A stretch of 49,939 bases of DNA from Wenzhouxiangella sp. (GCA_007118895.1 SKQS01000181.1:1-49939); one strand, 5' to 3'; positions 8,440-16,971 are shown, counted from the first letter of the stretch. Program-made: numbers and translations. Notes: generated by a model from the letters alone, not told the origin.

Positions 8440-8984
8440 AGCGGCAGCATTCTCCTCAAGACATCATCCTTGTTGATGAAGTGGTGGCGCAGTGCGGCCA
8501 GCAAGTGGATTACGGCTACCGCAGCCAGGGCAATGGCCAGCGCCTGGTGCAACCGGTGCAGCCGGTCTTCCAGCGACTGATTGGCCTCGATCAGGCTCGG
8601 AAAGTTCACCGGGCCCCACCAGAAATCGGCATAGCCGGCAGCCGACGAATACAACCACCCCGATAGCGGCACGGCCAGCATCAGTCCGTACAATGCCCAG
8701 TGGCCCAGTTGTGCCGCGCGCCGTTCCCAGCGACGCATGGTCTCGGGCAACGGCGGCGGCCGGTTGAACAGCCGCCAGAGAAGGCGCGCGGCAGCCAGGA
8801 TCAGCACCAGCATGCCGACGGTCTTGTGCTGGGTCACCAGCTCCAGCCGCAGCCGGAAGCCTTCGACCTGATCGATGCGCCAGGCCCAGGCATACTGAAA
8901 CAGGATCAGCGCCACGATCGCCCAGTGAAACAGCTGGCTGATCAGGCCGTAGCGTTTTTCGTTATTGCGTAGCGGTATGCTCAC
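8421..8984 (-). CDS. Cytochrome b561 (YceJ/CybB type)
   Basis: A 187-residue integral inner-membrane di-haem b561 protein of the prokaryotic CybB/YceJ family. Four hydrophobic helices are visible, at about 14-32, 47-66, 93-111 and 140-162. Candidate haem-ligand histidines lie in the right places: H20 in the first helix (FHWAIV), H53 in TQHKTVGML, H95 in LGHWALYG, and a histidine in the fourth helix (HLLAALRHH). Such proteins are thought to exchange electrons with the quinone pool. The stop codon overlaps the start of the YceI gene, matching the yceJ-yceI pairing known in E. coli. It is divergent from the YceI-like lipoprotein gene, with a gap of 48 bp. Confidence 0.9.
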   Translation of the reverse strand: MSIPLRNNEKRYGLISQLFHWAIVALILFQYAWAWRIDQVEGFRLRLELVTQHKTVGMLVLILAAARLLWRLFNRPPPLPETMRRWERRAAQLGHWALYGLMLAVPLSGWLYSSAAGYADFWWGPVNFPSLIEANQSLEDRLHRLHQALAIALAAVAVIHLLAALRHHFINKDDVLRRMLPLWRTRN

Positions 8985-9032
8985 GCACTCAAGTCTTCAA
9001 TTTGTATGACCATGCACACTATAGCCGGGGCA

Positions 9033-9728
9033 ATGAAGATCCTGTCATGCGGACTGTTACTTGCCATCTTGCTGGCCGGCTGCCAGGCCCAGCCACGCGG
9101 GCCAGTCGATGAGTACCTGACCAGGGCGCCAACGGATCAGCCGGCGCCGTGGCCTGAATCCGCAAGACACTACCTGATCGACGGCCAGGCATCAAAGCTG
9201 CGTATCGTAGTGATGCCGGCCGGCACCCTGGCCCGCTTCGGCCATCCCCACGTCATCGGCGGTCCGGTGCTAGCCGGCGAAATCGCCCTGGCCGAGCCTT
9301 TTTCGGACTCGGCGCTGAGATTGACCATCGATGTAAACCAGCTTGTGGTCGACAAGCCGGACTGGCGCATCGCGGAAGGCTTCGATCCCGAATTGCCCGA
9401 GTCGGCCATAGCCGATACCCGCGAAAACATGCTTTCAGCGGCCGTGCTGGACGCGGCAAGTCATCCATCCATCCTGATCGAGTCGACAGGCCTGACCGGC
9501 CCGCCATGGCAATCAGATATAGCGCTAAGGGTCAGCCTCCGCGGGGTGGCTCGCGAGCTGACCGTACCGGTCGCCGTGAGCGTGTCCGAGCACGAGCTGG
9601 TGGCTACCGGACGACTGGTCCTTAATCAGAGCGACTTCGGGATCGAGCCGTTCAGCGCCCTGGGCGGGGCGCTGGCGGTTGCCGACCGGCTCATGATCCG
9701 GTTCCGGATCGTCGCTTTCGAGGAGTAG
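9033..9728 (+). CDS. YceI-like lipoprotein
   Basis: A 231-residue second YceI-like protein, this one lipidated. The chosen ATG at 9033 starts a lipoprotein signal MKILSCGLLLAILLAGC with lipobox LAGC (Cys17). An upstream in-frame ATG at 9006 would add nine residues in front. After a Pro-rich linker the domain shows YceI features: a histidine pair in FGHPHVIGG, the buried strands around 'LRLTIDVNQLVVD', and 'VSLRGVARELTVPVAVSV'. It lies head-to-head with the cytochrome b561-YceI pair, which suggests a shared physiological theme (membrane quinone or lipid handling). That link is inferred from position only. Confidence 0.75.
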   Translation: MKILSCGLLLAILLAGCQAQPRGPVDEYLTRAPTDQPAPWPESARHYLIDGQASKLRIVVMPAGTLARFGHPHVIGGPVLAGEIALAEPFSDSALRLTIDVNQLVVDKPDWRIAEGFDPELPESAIADTRENMLSAAVLDAASHPSILIESTGLTGPPWQSDIALRVSLRGVARELTVPVAVSVSEHELVATGRLVLNQSDFGIEPFSALGGALAVADRLMIRFRIVAFEE

Positions 9729-9743
9729 CTTGCCGAATCCGGT

Positions 9744-11501
9744 TCAGCCGGCCTCCAGGCCGGCGGCCGCGCGAAAGCGATTTCGACCATCGCGCTTGGC
9801 GGCCATCAAGGCCTGATCGGCCCGCCGAACGGCCGAGGAGAAGGCCTCCGTGGCCCGTTTCACCGCGGCGCCGGCCGACAGCGTCACGCTCAGCGCCACA
9901 CCATCCACATCGACCGGCGCCTGCGCCATGTGGCTTACCAGCTGCCGGGCGAAGCCGTCCAGGCCCTCACTGTCAGGGCGCACGATCAGAAACTCCTCGC
10001 CGCCCCAGCGCACCAGCAGATCGGCCGGGTCAAGCCGAGAGCGCAGGCGATCGACCACGGCGATCAACACGCTGTCACCGGCATCATGTCCATGGCGGTC
10101 ATTGATCTGCTTGAAGTGATCGATGTCGATCAGCAGCAGGCCCAGCGTGTTGTCGGCCTGCGGATCCAGCGCCTCGCGCAGACCGCGCCGGTTGAGTGCG
10201 GCGGTCAGGGGATCATGAGTGGCGGCCCAGTTCAGCTCTGCGCGGGCCCGTTCGCGAAGTCGCATTCGGCTGATCAGCGCTCCCAGCGCGATCAGCAACA
10301 ACACAGCCACCGCGATGGCAGCATAAACGGTCAGCCGCTGGCGATCGGCCTGAATCCGCGCCAGCTCCTCGGCCTGGCGCAGCTGCAGATTTTCCCGCTG
10401 CAGACGCTCGCTTTCGTAGCGAGCAAGCACTTCGTTGAGCCGCACCTCGGTTTCTGCGCGCAGCTGGCGCTGCTCCAGCTCGACCGACTCCCGGACCATT
10501 TCCAGTGCGCGCTGGTGCTGACCGATATCGGCCAGTACCTCAGCGCCCACGGCGAGCAGGCTGGGCAGGTAATGTTCAGCGCCGGTTTCCCGGGCCAGCC
10601 CGATCAACCGTTCGGCCAGTTCCACCGCTTCTTCGCTGCGCTCACTAGCATGCAGGGTGCGAATCAGCCGATGGCCCATGGTCAGGATAGAGCGATGATC
10701 TCCGCTGGCCTCGGCAGTCCGGAATGCCTGACTGATCAGTTCGTGGGCCCGCTCATGGTCTTCACGCAATTCGGCCAGGCCTGCCAGATTGCCCAGGGCC
10801 ATCATCTCGCCGCGCTGATTGCCCAACTCGACAAAAGCCCCCAGGGCGCGGTTGTAGGAAACCTCGGCCTCCTCGATCAGGCGCGGATAATCCGGGTGGT
10901 CATGCTGGCTGCGCAGAGCGGCCCCCAGATTGATTGCCGCTCCGGCAATGCCGATGGTCAGCCCGACCTCTTCGAAAACGCCCAGTGCGCGACGATGGTA
11001 GTGGGCCGCCTGGGCAAGGTCCCCCAGCTCGAAGAATACGTTGCCGATATTGGACAGGGTCTTGGCCTGCTCCACCTCGTCGCCGATCGCCTCAAAGCGC
11101 TCCAGGGCAGCCAGGTAGCTGTCGATGGCCTGATCGAGGCGATCGCTGTCGAAAAGCACCACGCCGCGGTTGCGAAGGGCCAGCGCCTCGTTGTCAGTGT
11201 CACCTGCCCGGGCAAAGCTTTCCACCACGCCATCCAGCAGCGCCAGGGCCTCGTCGTTTCGACCCAGAACGTTCAGGTTGAGCGCCAGCACGCGCTGAAC
11301 GCGGGCGATGATCAGGTCATCCCCGTATGCCTCGGCCCGGGCGAGCAGCTCGCGGGCTTGCTGCTGGCCGCTGGCCGGGTCGCTGTCCTTGAGCGCCTCG
11401 ATAGCATGCAGGGTCTCGGCAAGGCCCTGCGAGTCGTCAAAATCAACCGCGGCGCTTGTCGTTGCCAGCAGCAAGGCAAGTAGTGCAGCACAAAAACGCA
11501 T
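9744..11501 (-). CDS. TPR-GGDEF diguanylate cyclase, secreted sensor part
   Basis: Predicted membrane-bound diguanylate cyclase of 585 residues. The ATG at 11501 begins a signal peptide (MRFCAALLALLLATTSAA); an upstream in-frame start would add 28 Arg-rich residues. The periplasmic part is a stack of tetratricopeptide-like helices (about 25-345), then a coiled coil of about 45 residues, one membrane helix (AAIAVAVLLLIALGALI) and a cytoplasmic GGDEF domain. The active-site signature is GGEEF at residues 500-504, and the nucleotide-binding DIDHFKQINDRHGHDAGD is intact, so cyclic-di-GMP synthesis is likely. The product-inhibition RxxD I-site, expected five residues before GGEEF, reads DPAD, so feedback through that site looks lost. 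The tail sequence contains a perfect GCCGGCCT/AGGCCGGC palindrome that is simply coding. Confidence 0.88.
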   Translation of the reverse strand: MRFCAALLALLLATTSAAVDFDDSQGLAETLHAIEALKDSDPASGQQQARELLARAEAYGDDLIIARVQRVLALNLNVLGRNDEALALLDGVVESFARAGDTDNEALALRNRGVVLFDSDRLDQAIDSYLAALERFEAIGDEVEQAKTLSNIGNVFFELGDLAQAAHYHRRALGVFEEVGLTIGIAGAAINLGAALRSQHDHPDYPRLIEEAEVSYNRALGAFVELGNQRGEMMALGNLAGLAELREDHERAHELISQAFRTAEASGDHRSILTMGHRLIRTLHASERSEEAVELAERLIGLARETGAEHYLPSLLAVGAEVLADIGQHQRALEMVRESVELEQRQLRAETEVRLNEVLARYESERLQRENLQLRQAEELARIQADRQRLTVYAAIAVAVLLLIALGALISRMRLRERARAELNWAATHDPLTAALNRRGLREALDPQADNTLGLLLIDIDHFKQINDRHGHDAGDSVLIAVVDRLRSRLDPADLLVRWGGEEFLIVRPDSEGLDGFARQLVSHMAQAPVDVDGVALSVTLSAGAAVKRATEAFSSAVRRADQALMAAKRDGRNRFRAAAGLEAG

Positions 11502-11646
11502 CACGGATTGCCAGCGCGTTCCGGCGCATCGATCAACACGGTCCGGCACGCGCCGGTGTCTGGCCATGGACACGGCGACCTCCACGTGGCAGTAGTTGGC
11601 GAGTATACCGCGAGCATCGCTCCGCTCCGAGCGACCAGATCGGGGT

Positions 11647-13644
11647 TCAGGCCAGCAACCTTTGAATCAGCTCAGCCAGGTGCCGGCAGTAGCGGTCCAG
11701 GTAGTTCATGCCGCGGCTCTGGCCGGACAGCCAGGGGTTCATCAAGGTATGGCGCAGCAGGAAAATGCTGTCGGCCTGGTGTCGATCGTCTTCCGACTCG
11801 GCAACAAAGCTTGCCGGATCCAGCGCAAGCTCTGCGATCAGGCGGTCGGCCACGGCCTGGGTCAGGGCCGAACGGTGGACCAGGGTGCGCGAACCGAAGA
11901 ACTCGCGCTGACGCAGATCGGCCCCGGCAGACACGCTGAGCTGGTCGTAGAGCCTGCGACCAAAACGATTCATTGCCGCCAGGCTCCGGTTGCCCTCGGG
12001 GTTGATCGCCAGGCAGACCAGGTTGGTATCGGGCTCGAACGGCACGACCACCCTGGCCGTCCCGGCCAGCGCCTCGCGCAGCTCGGCGATATGGTCAAAG
12101 AAATACTCGCAGTTGCGAATGGTCTCGCCGCACAGGCGACCAAAGTGCCGGTGGTCCAGCGGCAGCACCCGGTGGCTGACCCACACCCCGGCCACCGCGG
12201 CACCCGGCTTGGAGCCTTCGAGTATGTACTGGCCGAGATTGCGGAAACGCCGCTCGTACTCGGTATCGGCGCTGGCGGACTCGGCATCGAACACGTAGGC
12301 GGCCTTCTGGCTGATGAAGTCGGTCATGCCGCGATGGCGGGCAATATAGGCACCACAGCCGAACGGAACGAACCCGAGCTTGTGCGGGTCAACGGTGATC
12401 GAGTCTGCATGACGCAAGGCGGCAAACGCCTGGTAGACCTGGTTCGAGGGGAAATGTCGAAATCCCTTGCGCAAGTCCTGGTGGCTGACCAGCGTGCCAT
12501 CGCTGTCACGGAAGATGCTGGCCAGGTAGCCGCCCCAGGCGGCATCGACATGAATGGCAAAATCCAGGCCCTGGCGGCGCCAGCGCTGACGGGCGGCAAC
12601 CAGGTCGTCGATCGGATCGATGCTGCCATACTCGGTGGTGCCGAGCACGCCGATCACCGCCAGCACCGGGCGGCGATCGGCCTGGGCTTGCTCCAGGGCG
12701 AGTTCGAGAGCATCGGCGTCCATGCGCATCCGCTCGGTGACGGCAATACTGACCAGGTTGGCACTGCCCAGGCCGAGCAGCTTCAGGGCCTTTTCCCAGG
12801 AGTAGTGGGCGGTGACCGGGACCAGCACGCACGGTGTTCCCAGCCCGGGATGACGGGCGTGGAACTCGGCGATGCCCTGCGCCTCGACTCGCTGGCTCTC
12901 GATCTCGGCAGCGAGCTTTCGCGCCTGGGCCGAATCCAGGTGATCACCGAGCCAGGCCAGCAGCTCGCGTCTTAGCGCTATCACCCGGTCGAGCGAGAGG
13001 TTGATCAACTGCCAGTCGTCAAGATCGGCCAGCGCAGCCCCCAGGCTTTTCAGCCGGCCGGGGTCACGGCCTCGGCGGGCCATTACTACGGCGGCGGCCA
13101 GCGGCCAGTAGCGGACGGCGCGGAAATACCACAGCGCCTCGTCATTGGCCAGGGTGCCGCCGGAGGTGATATGGCCCCAGGCGCAGGGCTCGACCGTCGG
13201 ATCAACGTTGTAGCCGAACATGGTCGCCAGCTGCCGGCCCACTTCCAGCTCCAGCGACAGGGTCACCGGGGCGGCCTCGTCGGTGACGTTGTTGGGGTTG
13301 TACAGCGTGGTCACCAGCTGCGCGATCAGGCCCGGCAGCAGCAGGTCGGAGGCCATGTGGCCGATGTAGCGCGGGTTGAAGAACGGCACCGAGTTCTTGA
13401 GTCGCGCGGTCAGGCCATGCAGCTGGGTTTTCATCTCGGCAACGAACTCGAGGTATTCCGGCGAATGCCGGTCCAGCTCGCTGATCAGCGGCGGGTCCTC
13501 GGGGTGGATATTGCGCCGCCAGTAGACATGGTCGCGCATCAACTCGACCACGAGCTTTTCCAAAAGATCATCGTTTTCGGCATAAGTGCCGAGGAAGAAC
13601 GGGCTGAGCCAGGTCAGCCGCTGGTCCGGAGTCTTGTCTTTCAT
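11647..13644 (-). CDS. PLP-dependent decarboxylase, tyrosine-decarboxylase-like
   Basis: Group II pyridoxal-phosphate decarboxylase of 665 residues, soluble and cytoplasmic. The catalytic lysine is Lys422 in ITVDPHKLGFVPFG, and the cofactor-binding HVDAAWGGYLASIF precedes it. The whole protein follows the layout of bacterial tyrosine decarboxylase (TyrDC, about 620 residues): WGHITSGGTLANDEALWY, then VPVTAHYSWEKALKLLGLG, and YILEGSKPGAAVAGVWVSH after the lysine. I know of no residue here that fixes the substrate, so aromatic amino acid, glutamate or aspartate decarboxylation all remain possible. An FNR-like box lies about 75 bp upstream, suggesting use under oxygen limitation; amino acid decarboxylation consumes protons and can support pH homeostasis or proton-motive exchange during fermentation, but no antiporter gene is adjacent. 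Confidence 0.85.
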   Translation of the reverse strand: MKDKTPDQRLTWLSPFFLGTYAENDDLLEKLVVELMRDHVYWRRNIHPEDPPLISELDRHSPEYLEFVAEMKTQLHGLTARLKNSVPFFNPRYIGHMASDLLLPGLIAQLVTTLYNPNNVTDEAAPVTLSLELEVGRQLATMFGYNVDPTVEPCAWGHITSGGTLANDEALWYFRAVRYWPLAAAVVMARRGRDPGRLKSLGAALADLDDWQLINLSLDRVIALRRELLAWLGDHLDSAQARKLAAEIESQRVEAQGIAEFHARHPGLGTPCVLVPVTAHYSWEKALKLLGLGSANLVSIAVTERMRMDADALELALEQAQADRRPVLAVIGVLGTTEYGSIDPIDDLVAARQRWRRQGLDFAIHVDAAWGGYLASIFRDSDGTLVSHQDLRKGFRHFPSNQVYQAFAALRHADSITVDPHKLGFVPFGCGAYIARHRGMTDFISQKAAYVFDAESASADTEYERRFRNLGQYILEGSKPGAAVAGVWVSHRVLPLDHRHFGRLCGETIRNCEYFFDHIAELREALAGTARVVVPFEPDTNLVCLAINPEGNRSLAAMNRFGRRLYDQLSVSAGADLRQREFFGSRTLVHRSALTQAVADRLIAELALDPASFVAESEDDRHQADSIFLLRHTLMNPWLSGQSRGMNYLDRYCRHLAELIQRLLA

Positions 13645-13692
13645 GATCGGCTTTTATTGATCGGCACCGAGGCGCGTGGGCAATAAGCCGTC

Positions 13693-13698
13693 ATTGTG
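13693..13698 (-). promoter_or_regulatory. -10-like hexamer for the decarboxylase gene
   Basis: CACAAT on the minus strand matches the sigma-70 -10 consensus at four of six positions. Its centre is 32 nt downstream of the centre of the FNR-like box at 13721-13734, which is the expected spacing when FNR binds at -41.5 (class II). A -35 element is not needed in that arrangement and none is evident. Confidence 0.4.
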
Positions 13699-13720
13699 CC
13701 AAGACCTGCCGGCCGGCGGA

Positions 13721-13734
13721 TTGACCATGATCAA
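13721..13734 (-). promoter_or_regulatory. FNR/Anr-type binding site upstream of the decarboxylase gene
   Basis: TTGAC-CATG-ATCAA on the plus strand (TTGAT-CATG-GTCAA as read toward the gene) matches nine of ten conserved positions of the FNR consensus TTGAT-N4-ATCAA. It lies 77 bp upstream of the decarboxylase ATG. The FNR protein encoded at 20212 keeps the DNA-contacting Glu, Ser and Arg of E. coli FNR, so the E. coli consensus is the right one to use. Regulation is inferred. Confidence 0.6.
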
Positions 13735-13735
13735 C

Positions 13736-13769
13736 GACCATCGCCGGCAACTGACAGCCGGCGATGGTC
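13736..13769 (-). terminator. 13-bp perfect hairpin downstream of the beta-helix gene
   Basis: GACCATCGCCGGC (13736-13748) and GCCGGCGATGGTC (13757-13769) pair perfectly around an 8-nt loop, 9 bp beyond the stop codon of the beta-helix gene. No U-tract follows. The hairpin foot is one nucleotide from the FNR-like box, so it may insulate the decarboxylase promoter from read-through. Confidence 0.5.
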
Positions 13770-13777
13770 GGGCAGGT

Positions 13778-16156
13778 TCAGTCCTCCCCCGCGCCAAGCG
13801 GGCCCAGAAAGCCTGCCGGGGCCTCGAAACCGTCGGCGAAAATGCCGGTGCGGAAGCTGACCTCGGCGATGTTGTTGGACGGATTGGTGTCGATGTTGTG
13901 GACCGATTCGTTGGCGCCGGCGATGTAGAGAAACTCCTGGTCGACATTCGGGTTGACCAGATCAGCAGTAGCGCCGATAAGGGCGACTTCACCCGGCATC
14001 AGCGGGCCCACCCAGAGGTTGAAGTCACCAAGCCCGAACCAGACGCTGCACCACGCCGGACCTGCCGCCACCTGGCACTGCCAGAAGCGGCTGGTCACGA
14101 AGCCGGGGGTGAACTGGTCGAACAGATCGATCTCTGCGAAGGCGATATTGGGCCCCACGTTTCTTACCACGACCTGCTTGGCCAGGCTGGATTGATCGGC
14201 GTTGATGAACAGGTTGTCGGAAATGATTTCGATCTCAATATCGGTCGGCTGCGGCGAGAAGCTCATTTCGAAGGCGCCCAGGTCGTAAGGGCCCAGGGCA
14301 TAGTTCGGGATAGTGGTGGGCCCATTCCACACCACGCCGCGCGGGCCACCGTTGAGATCCGGGCCGCTGGGCGGGAAGAAACCGTCGCAGAAATCGATCG
14401 CGGGCGACAATGGATCAAGCCGGTAATCTCCTCCAGGCGGGTCGATAAAGCGCGGGTCCTGCTGCAGGTACCACTGCGAGGCCGAGGTAATACCGGTGGC
14501 CGATGGTTCATGCAGCCCCAGTACGCAATCGGAGATGACGTTGCGCACTCCTGCCCCTGAGCTTGCCACCATGTTGTTGGCCAGATCACTGAGCACGATA
14601 CTGCTCAGCAGTCTGAGATTGGCGGTTTGCCCGCCTGGTGCATCGATCAGCGCTGCCCGTCCGGCATTGTCGGCGAGCGTGGAGTAGCGCAGATCCAGAT
14701 CGGCGATCCCCGATACCTTGAGCGCCTGATCGCCCTGGTTGCCGACAATCAGGCTGGATTCAACGTTGACCACGGTGCGCGGGAAGGTGGCCACACCGGT
14801 GGCGCGGATCGCGGCGGCCTGCTCGGCTGTAGTCTCCGTATTGTTGCGAATGTAGGTGCGACTGATGCTGACCTGAGCGCCGGTGGTGGCGCCGATCGCA
14901 CCGACCCTGGCCGCCTCGTTGGCCTCGATGACGCTGCAGGGCGGGCGGGTCAGCACTCCGCCAGCGGCCGATGGCGGCTGACAGCCCAGGGTGAAATCGG
15001 CACGCCGCACGATGAGCTCTGCCCCAGTATCGACCGAGAAAGCGCCATTGAAGAGCACCGCGCTGTTGCCAATGACATAGGCATCTTCCACCACCAGCTG
15101 CGAACCTGCGCCACGAACCGTGGCGGCGCCGCCAAAATTGGCATCATTGCCCTGCAGCAAGGCAGCCTCGCTGGCGTTGCCGAAGCCTGAGAATGCCATC
15201 GCTCTCAGACTGGCCTGGCCGCCATTGTCGACATGAAACGCCCCGCCCGAGCCGCTGGCCTGGTTGAGCACGAAACCGCCGGTCGGGATGAACAAGAATG
15301 TCGGACCACCGTTATAAAGGAACACGTTGCGGCAGCCGTTCAGGGCCAGTCCGCCGCCGTTTGTCGCCTGGTTGCCGAATACCAGGGTGGTGCCCATACG
15401 CAGCAGGGTGGCGCCGTCGGTGTCATGGCTGGACTCGCAATACACCCCGCCGCCGTCGCCGGTGGCGGTGTTGTTGAGCAGGCTGCTGGCATTGTCCAGG
15501 GTGACGAAGGGCTGGGTCCCGTCCCGATCTCCGGTCGTGCGTATGTGCAGTCCGCCGCCATGGTTGTTTGCGCCGCTGCGGCTATTATCGGCAATCTCCA
15601 CGTTGATAAAATCCACCCGCAGGCGCCCGGGCCGGCCCTCGACCAGCGCGCCGCCGGACAGCAGGGGGTCGGTGCCGGCGCCGTTCTCGATGATCAGGTT
15701 TTCCAGCACCACGTGCCGAAATGCCCCGCCCATCGGCGCCGAGTAGAGTATGTCCAGTACCAGGCCGCCGTTGTTGCCGTCCAGCACCGAGCGCTGGGTG
15801 GGGGTGGACCCGGGATTGCAGTCCGGATAGCCGCCGCGGATGGTCAGCCCCTTGCTCCAGATCTGGAAGCCACCGGAAAAAGGCGGGGTGTAGGCCGCCG
15901 TCCTCAAACGGATCTCGTCACCATCGGCAGCAGCGGCCAGCGCGGCCTGCAGTGTGGTGTGGGTGCAATTGCCCTCAGGCCCGACCGTGAGTACAGCGCG
16001 GCTGGCGCGGGGCAGCTCTGGCTCGAAATCCTCGGGCCATTCGGTCCAGCCCGGCAAGCCTGGGTCCTGATCCCGGGCAGACAGTGCACCGGGCGTGGCA
16101 GCGGCAAGGGCCAGCAGCATCATGGTCATTTGGCAATTCAGCAGGTAACGTTTCAT
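13778..16156 (-). CDS. Secreted right-handed beta-helix protein with a FADGFE C-terminal motif
   Basis: A 792-residue exported protein. Residues 1-27 form a signal peptide ending near ALSARDQ. Residues of about 60-600 are repeats typical of parallel beta-helices (CTHTTLQAALAAAADGDEI near the start, then strands with GGG and NN turns). The region ends with a choice-of-anchor-Q-like feature (YRLDPLSPAIDFCDGF). A DUF11-like domain follows (about 620-765; VVVRNVGPNIAFAEIDL), and close to the C-terminus is IFADGFE, then 13 more residues. The IFADGFE-type ending is familiar to me from Wenzhouxiangella and related genera, where it caps many secreted proteins. I do not recognise a catalytic domain, so polysaccharide binding or a surface role is only a guess. 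The gene stands alone, with no secretion partner adjacent. Confidence 0.8.
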   Translation of the reverse strand: MKRYLLNCQMTMMLLALAAATPGALSARDQDPGLPGWTEWPEDFEPELPRASRAVLTVGPEGNCTHTTLQAALAAAADGDEIRLRTAAYTPPFSGGFQIWSKGLTIRGGYPDCNPGSTPTQRSVLDGNNGGLVLDILYSAPMGGAFRHVVLENLIIENGAGTDPLLSGGALVEGRPGRLRVDFINVEIADNSRSGANNHGGGLHIRTTGDRDGTQPFVTLDNASSLLNNTATGDGGGVYCESSHDTDGATLLRMGTTLVFGNQATNGGGLALNGCRNVFLYNGGPTFLFIPTGGFVLNQASGSGGAFHVDNGGQASLRAMAFSGFGNASEAALLQGNDANFGGAATVRGAGSQLVVEDAYVIGNSAVLFNGAFSVDTGAELIVRRADFTLGCQPPSAAGGVLTRPPCSVIEANEAARVGAIGATTGAQVSISRTYIRNNTETTAEQAAAIRATGVATFPRTVVNVESSLIVGNQGDQALKVSGIADLDLRYSTLADNAGRAALIDAPGGQTANLRLLSSIVLSDLANNMVASSGAGVRNVISDCVLGLHEPSATGITSASQWYLQQDPRFIDPPGGDYRLDPLSPAIDFCDGFFPPSGPDLNGGPRGVVWNGPTTIPNYALGPYDLGAFEMSFSPQPTDIEIEIISDNLFINADQSSLAKQVVVRNVGPNIAFAEIDLFDQFTPGFVTSRFWQCQVAAGPAWCSVWFGLGDFNLWVGPLMPGEVALIGATADLVNPNVDQEFLYIAGANESVHNIDTNPSNNIAEVSFRTGIFADGFEAPAGFLGPLGAGED

Positions 16157-16368
16157 CGCAGTGGTCTCTCACAGGCATGGGTTCGTACCCTCTGTCACGA
16201 GATTCAGCGAGAAAATCGTTCATCGCATTGCCGACTGGCTACAATCTGTAGACGTGGAGCCGAACGAACGCGAGCCTGGCCGATGACCTTGCCGCATCTG
16301 TTTGCCTGTGTTCTTCGGGATCGCCAATTCCTGACTGAACTGACCATCGACATTCAAGGACTGCAACC

Positions 16369-16932
16369 ATGGCCAAGACTCCTTCCAACATGCTGCCGCT
16401 GGGCACCCGGCTGCCTGCCTTCTCGCTGCCGGACACGGTCAGCGGAAAAACCTTCGATGGCCAGGAGCTGATGGGTGAGCATGGCCTGCTGGTGATGTTC
16501 ATCTGCAACCACTGCCCGTTCGTCAAGCACGTGCTCGACGAGCTGGTCAGACTGGGTCGAAATTATGCCGACAGCGGGATCGGCATGGTCGCGATCAGCA
16601 GCAACGACGTGGTCGGCTACCCCCAGGACCGACCGGAAAAGATGGCCGAACTGGCCTGCGAACGGGGCTTTCTCTTCCCCTATCTTTACGACAAGGACCA
16701 GACCGTGGCGCGGGCCTTTGATGCCGCCTGCACCCCCGACTTCTACCTGTTCGACGGCGCAGGAAAGCTGGTCTATCGCGGCCAGCTTGATGATTCCCGT
16801 CCCGGCAACGGGGTGGCGGTAAGCGGCGCCGACCTGCGCGCCGCCATCGAGGCGGTGCTTGGCCGAGGCTCCATGCCGAGCGAGCAGAAGCCTTCGATCG
16901 GCTGCAACATCAAGTGGCGCGAGCGTGGCTGA
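16369..16932 (+). CDS. Thioredoxin-like redoxin (AhpC/TSA type)
   Basis: A 187-residue cytoplasmic thioredoxin-fold protein without a signal peptide. The likely active site is C46-N-H-C49 in FICNHCPFVKHV, the motif of a widespread family annotated as thioredoxin family or redoxin-domain protein. The fold continues with GIGMVAISSNDVVGYPQD and the conserved TPDFYLFDGAGKLVYRGQ strand-turn-strand. The C-terminal SIGCNIKWR motif, with a further cysteine, is also typical of the family. AAGGA precedes the ATG at good distance. The partner is unknown. Its gene lies upstream of the korAB cluster, with an FNR-like box in the 109-bp gap, so it is probably a separate transcript. Confidence 0.85.
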   Translation: MAKTPSNMLPLGTRLPAFSLPDTVSGKTFDGQELMGEHGLLVMFICNHCPFVKHVLDELVRLGRNYADSGIGMVAISSNDVVGYPQDRPEKMAELACERGFLFPYLYDKDQTVARAFDAACTPDFYLFDGAGKLVYRGQLDDSRPGNGVAVSGADLRAAIEAVLGRGSMPSEQKPSIGCNIKWRERG

Positions 16933-16971
16933 TTCGACCCACCTTATTCGACCGGCGCCAAAAGCCGCCGA

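Noticed and set aside
9748-9765. GCCGGCCT/AGGCCGGC palindrome near the end of the TPR-GGDEF gene
   Set aside because: It is inside the last codons, has no U-tract, and reads as ordinary coding sequence for an Ala/Gly-rich tail.
9930-11483. A 517-codon plus-strand frame
   Set aside because: It is the antisense shadow of the TPR-GGDEF gene, which has GGEEF and a signal peptide on the minus strand.
11596-12975. A 459-codon plus-strand frame
   Set aside because: It is antisense to the PLP decarboxylase with its catalytic lysine motif.
16240-16260. TACAAT as a -10 box before the redoxin gene
   Set aside because: No -35-like hexamer lies at 16-18 bp, and the distance to the gene is over 100 bp, so support is too weak to list.
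16157-16368. Possible tRNA (GGTTCGTACCC) in the gap before the redoxin gene
   Set aside because: A T-arm-like stretch is not accompanied by acceptor, D or anticodon stems. No tRNA is supported.
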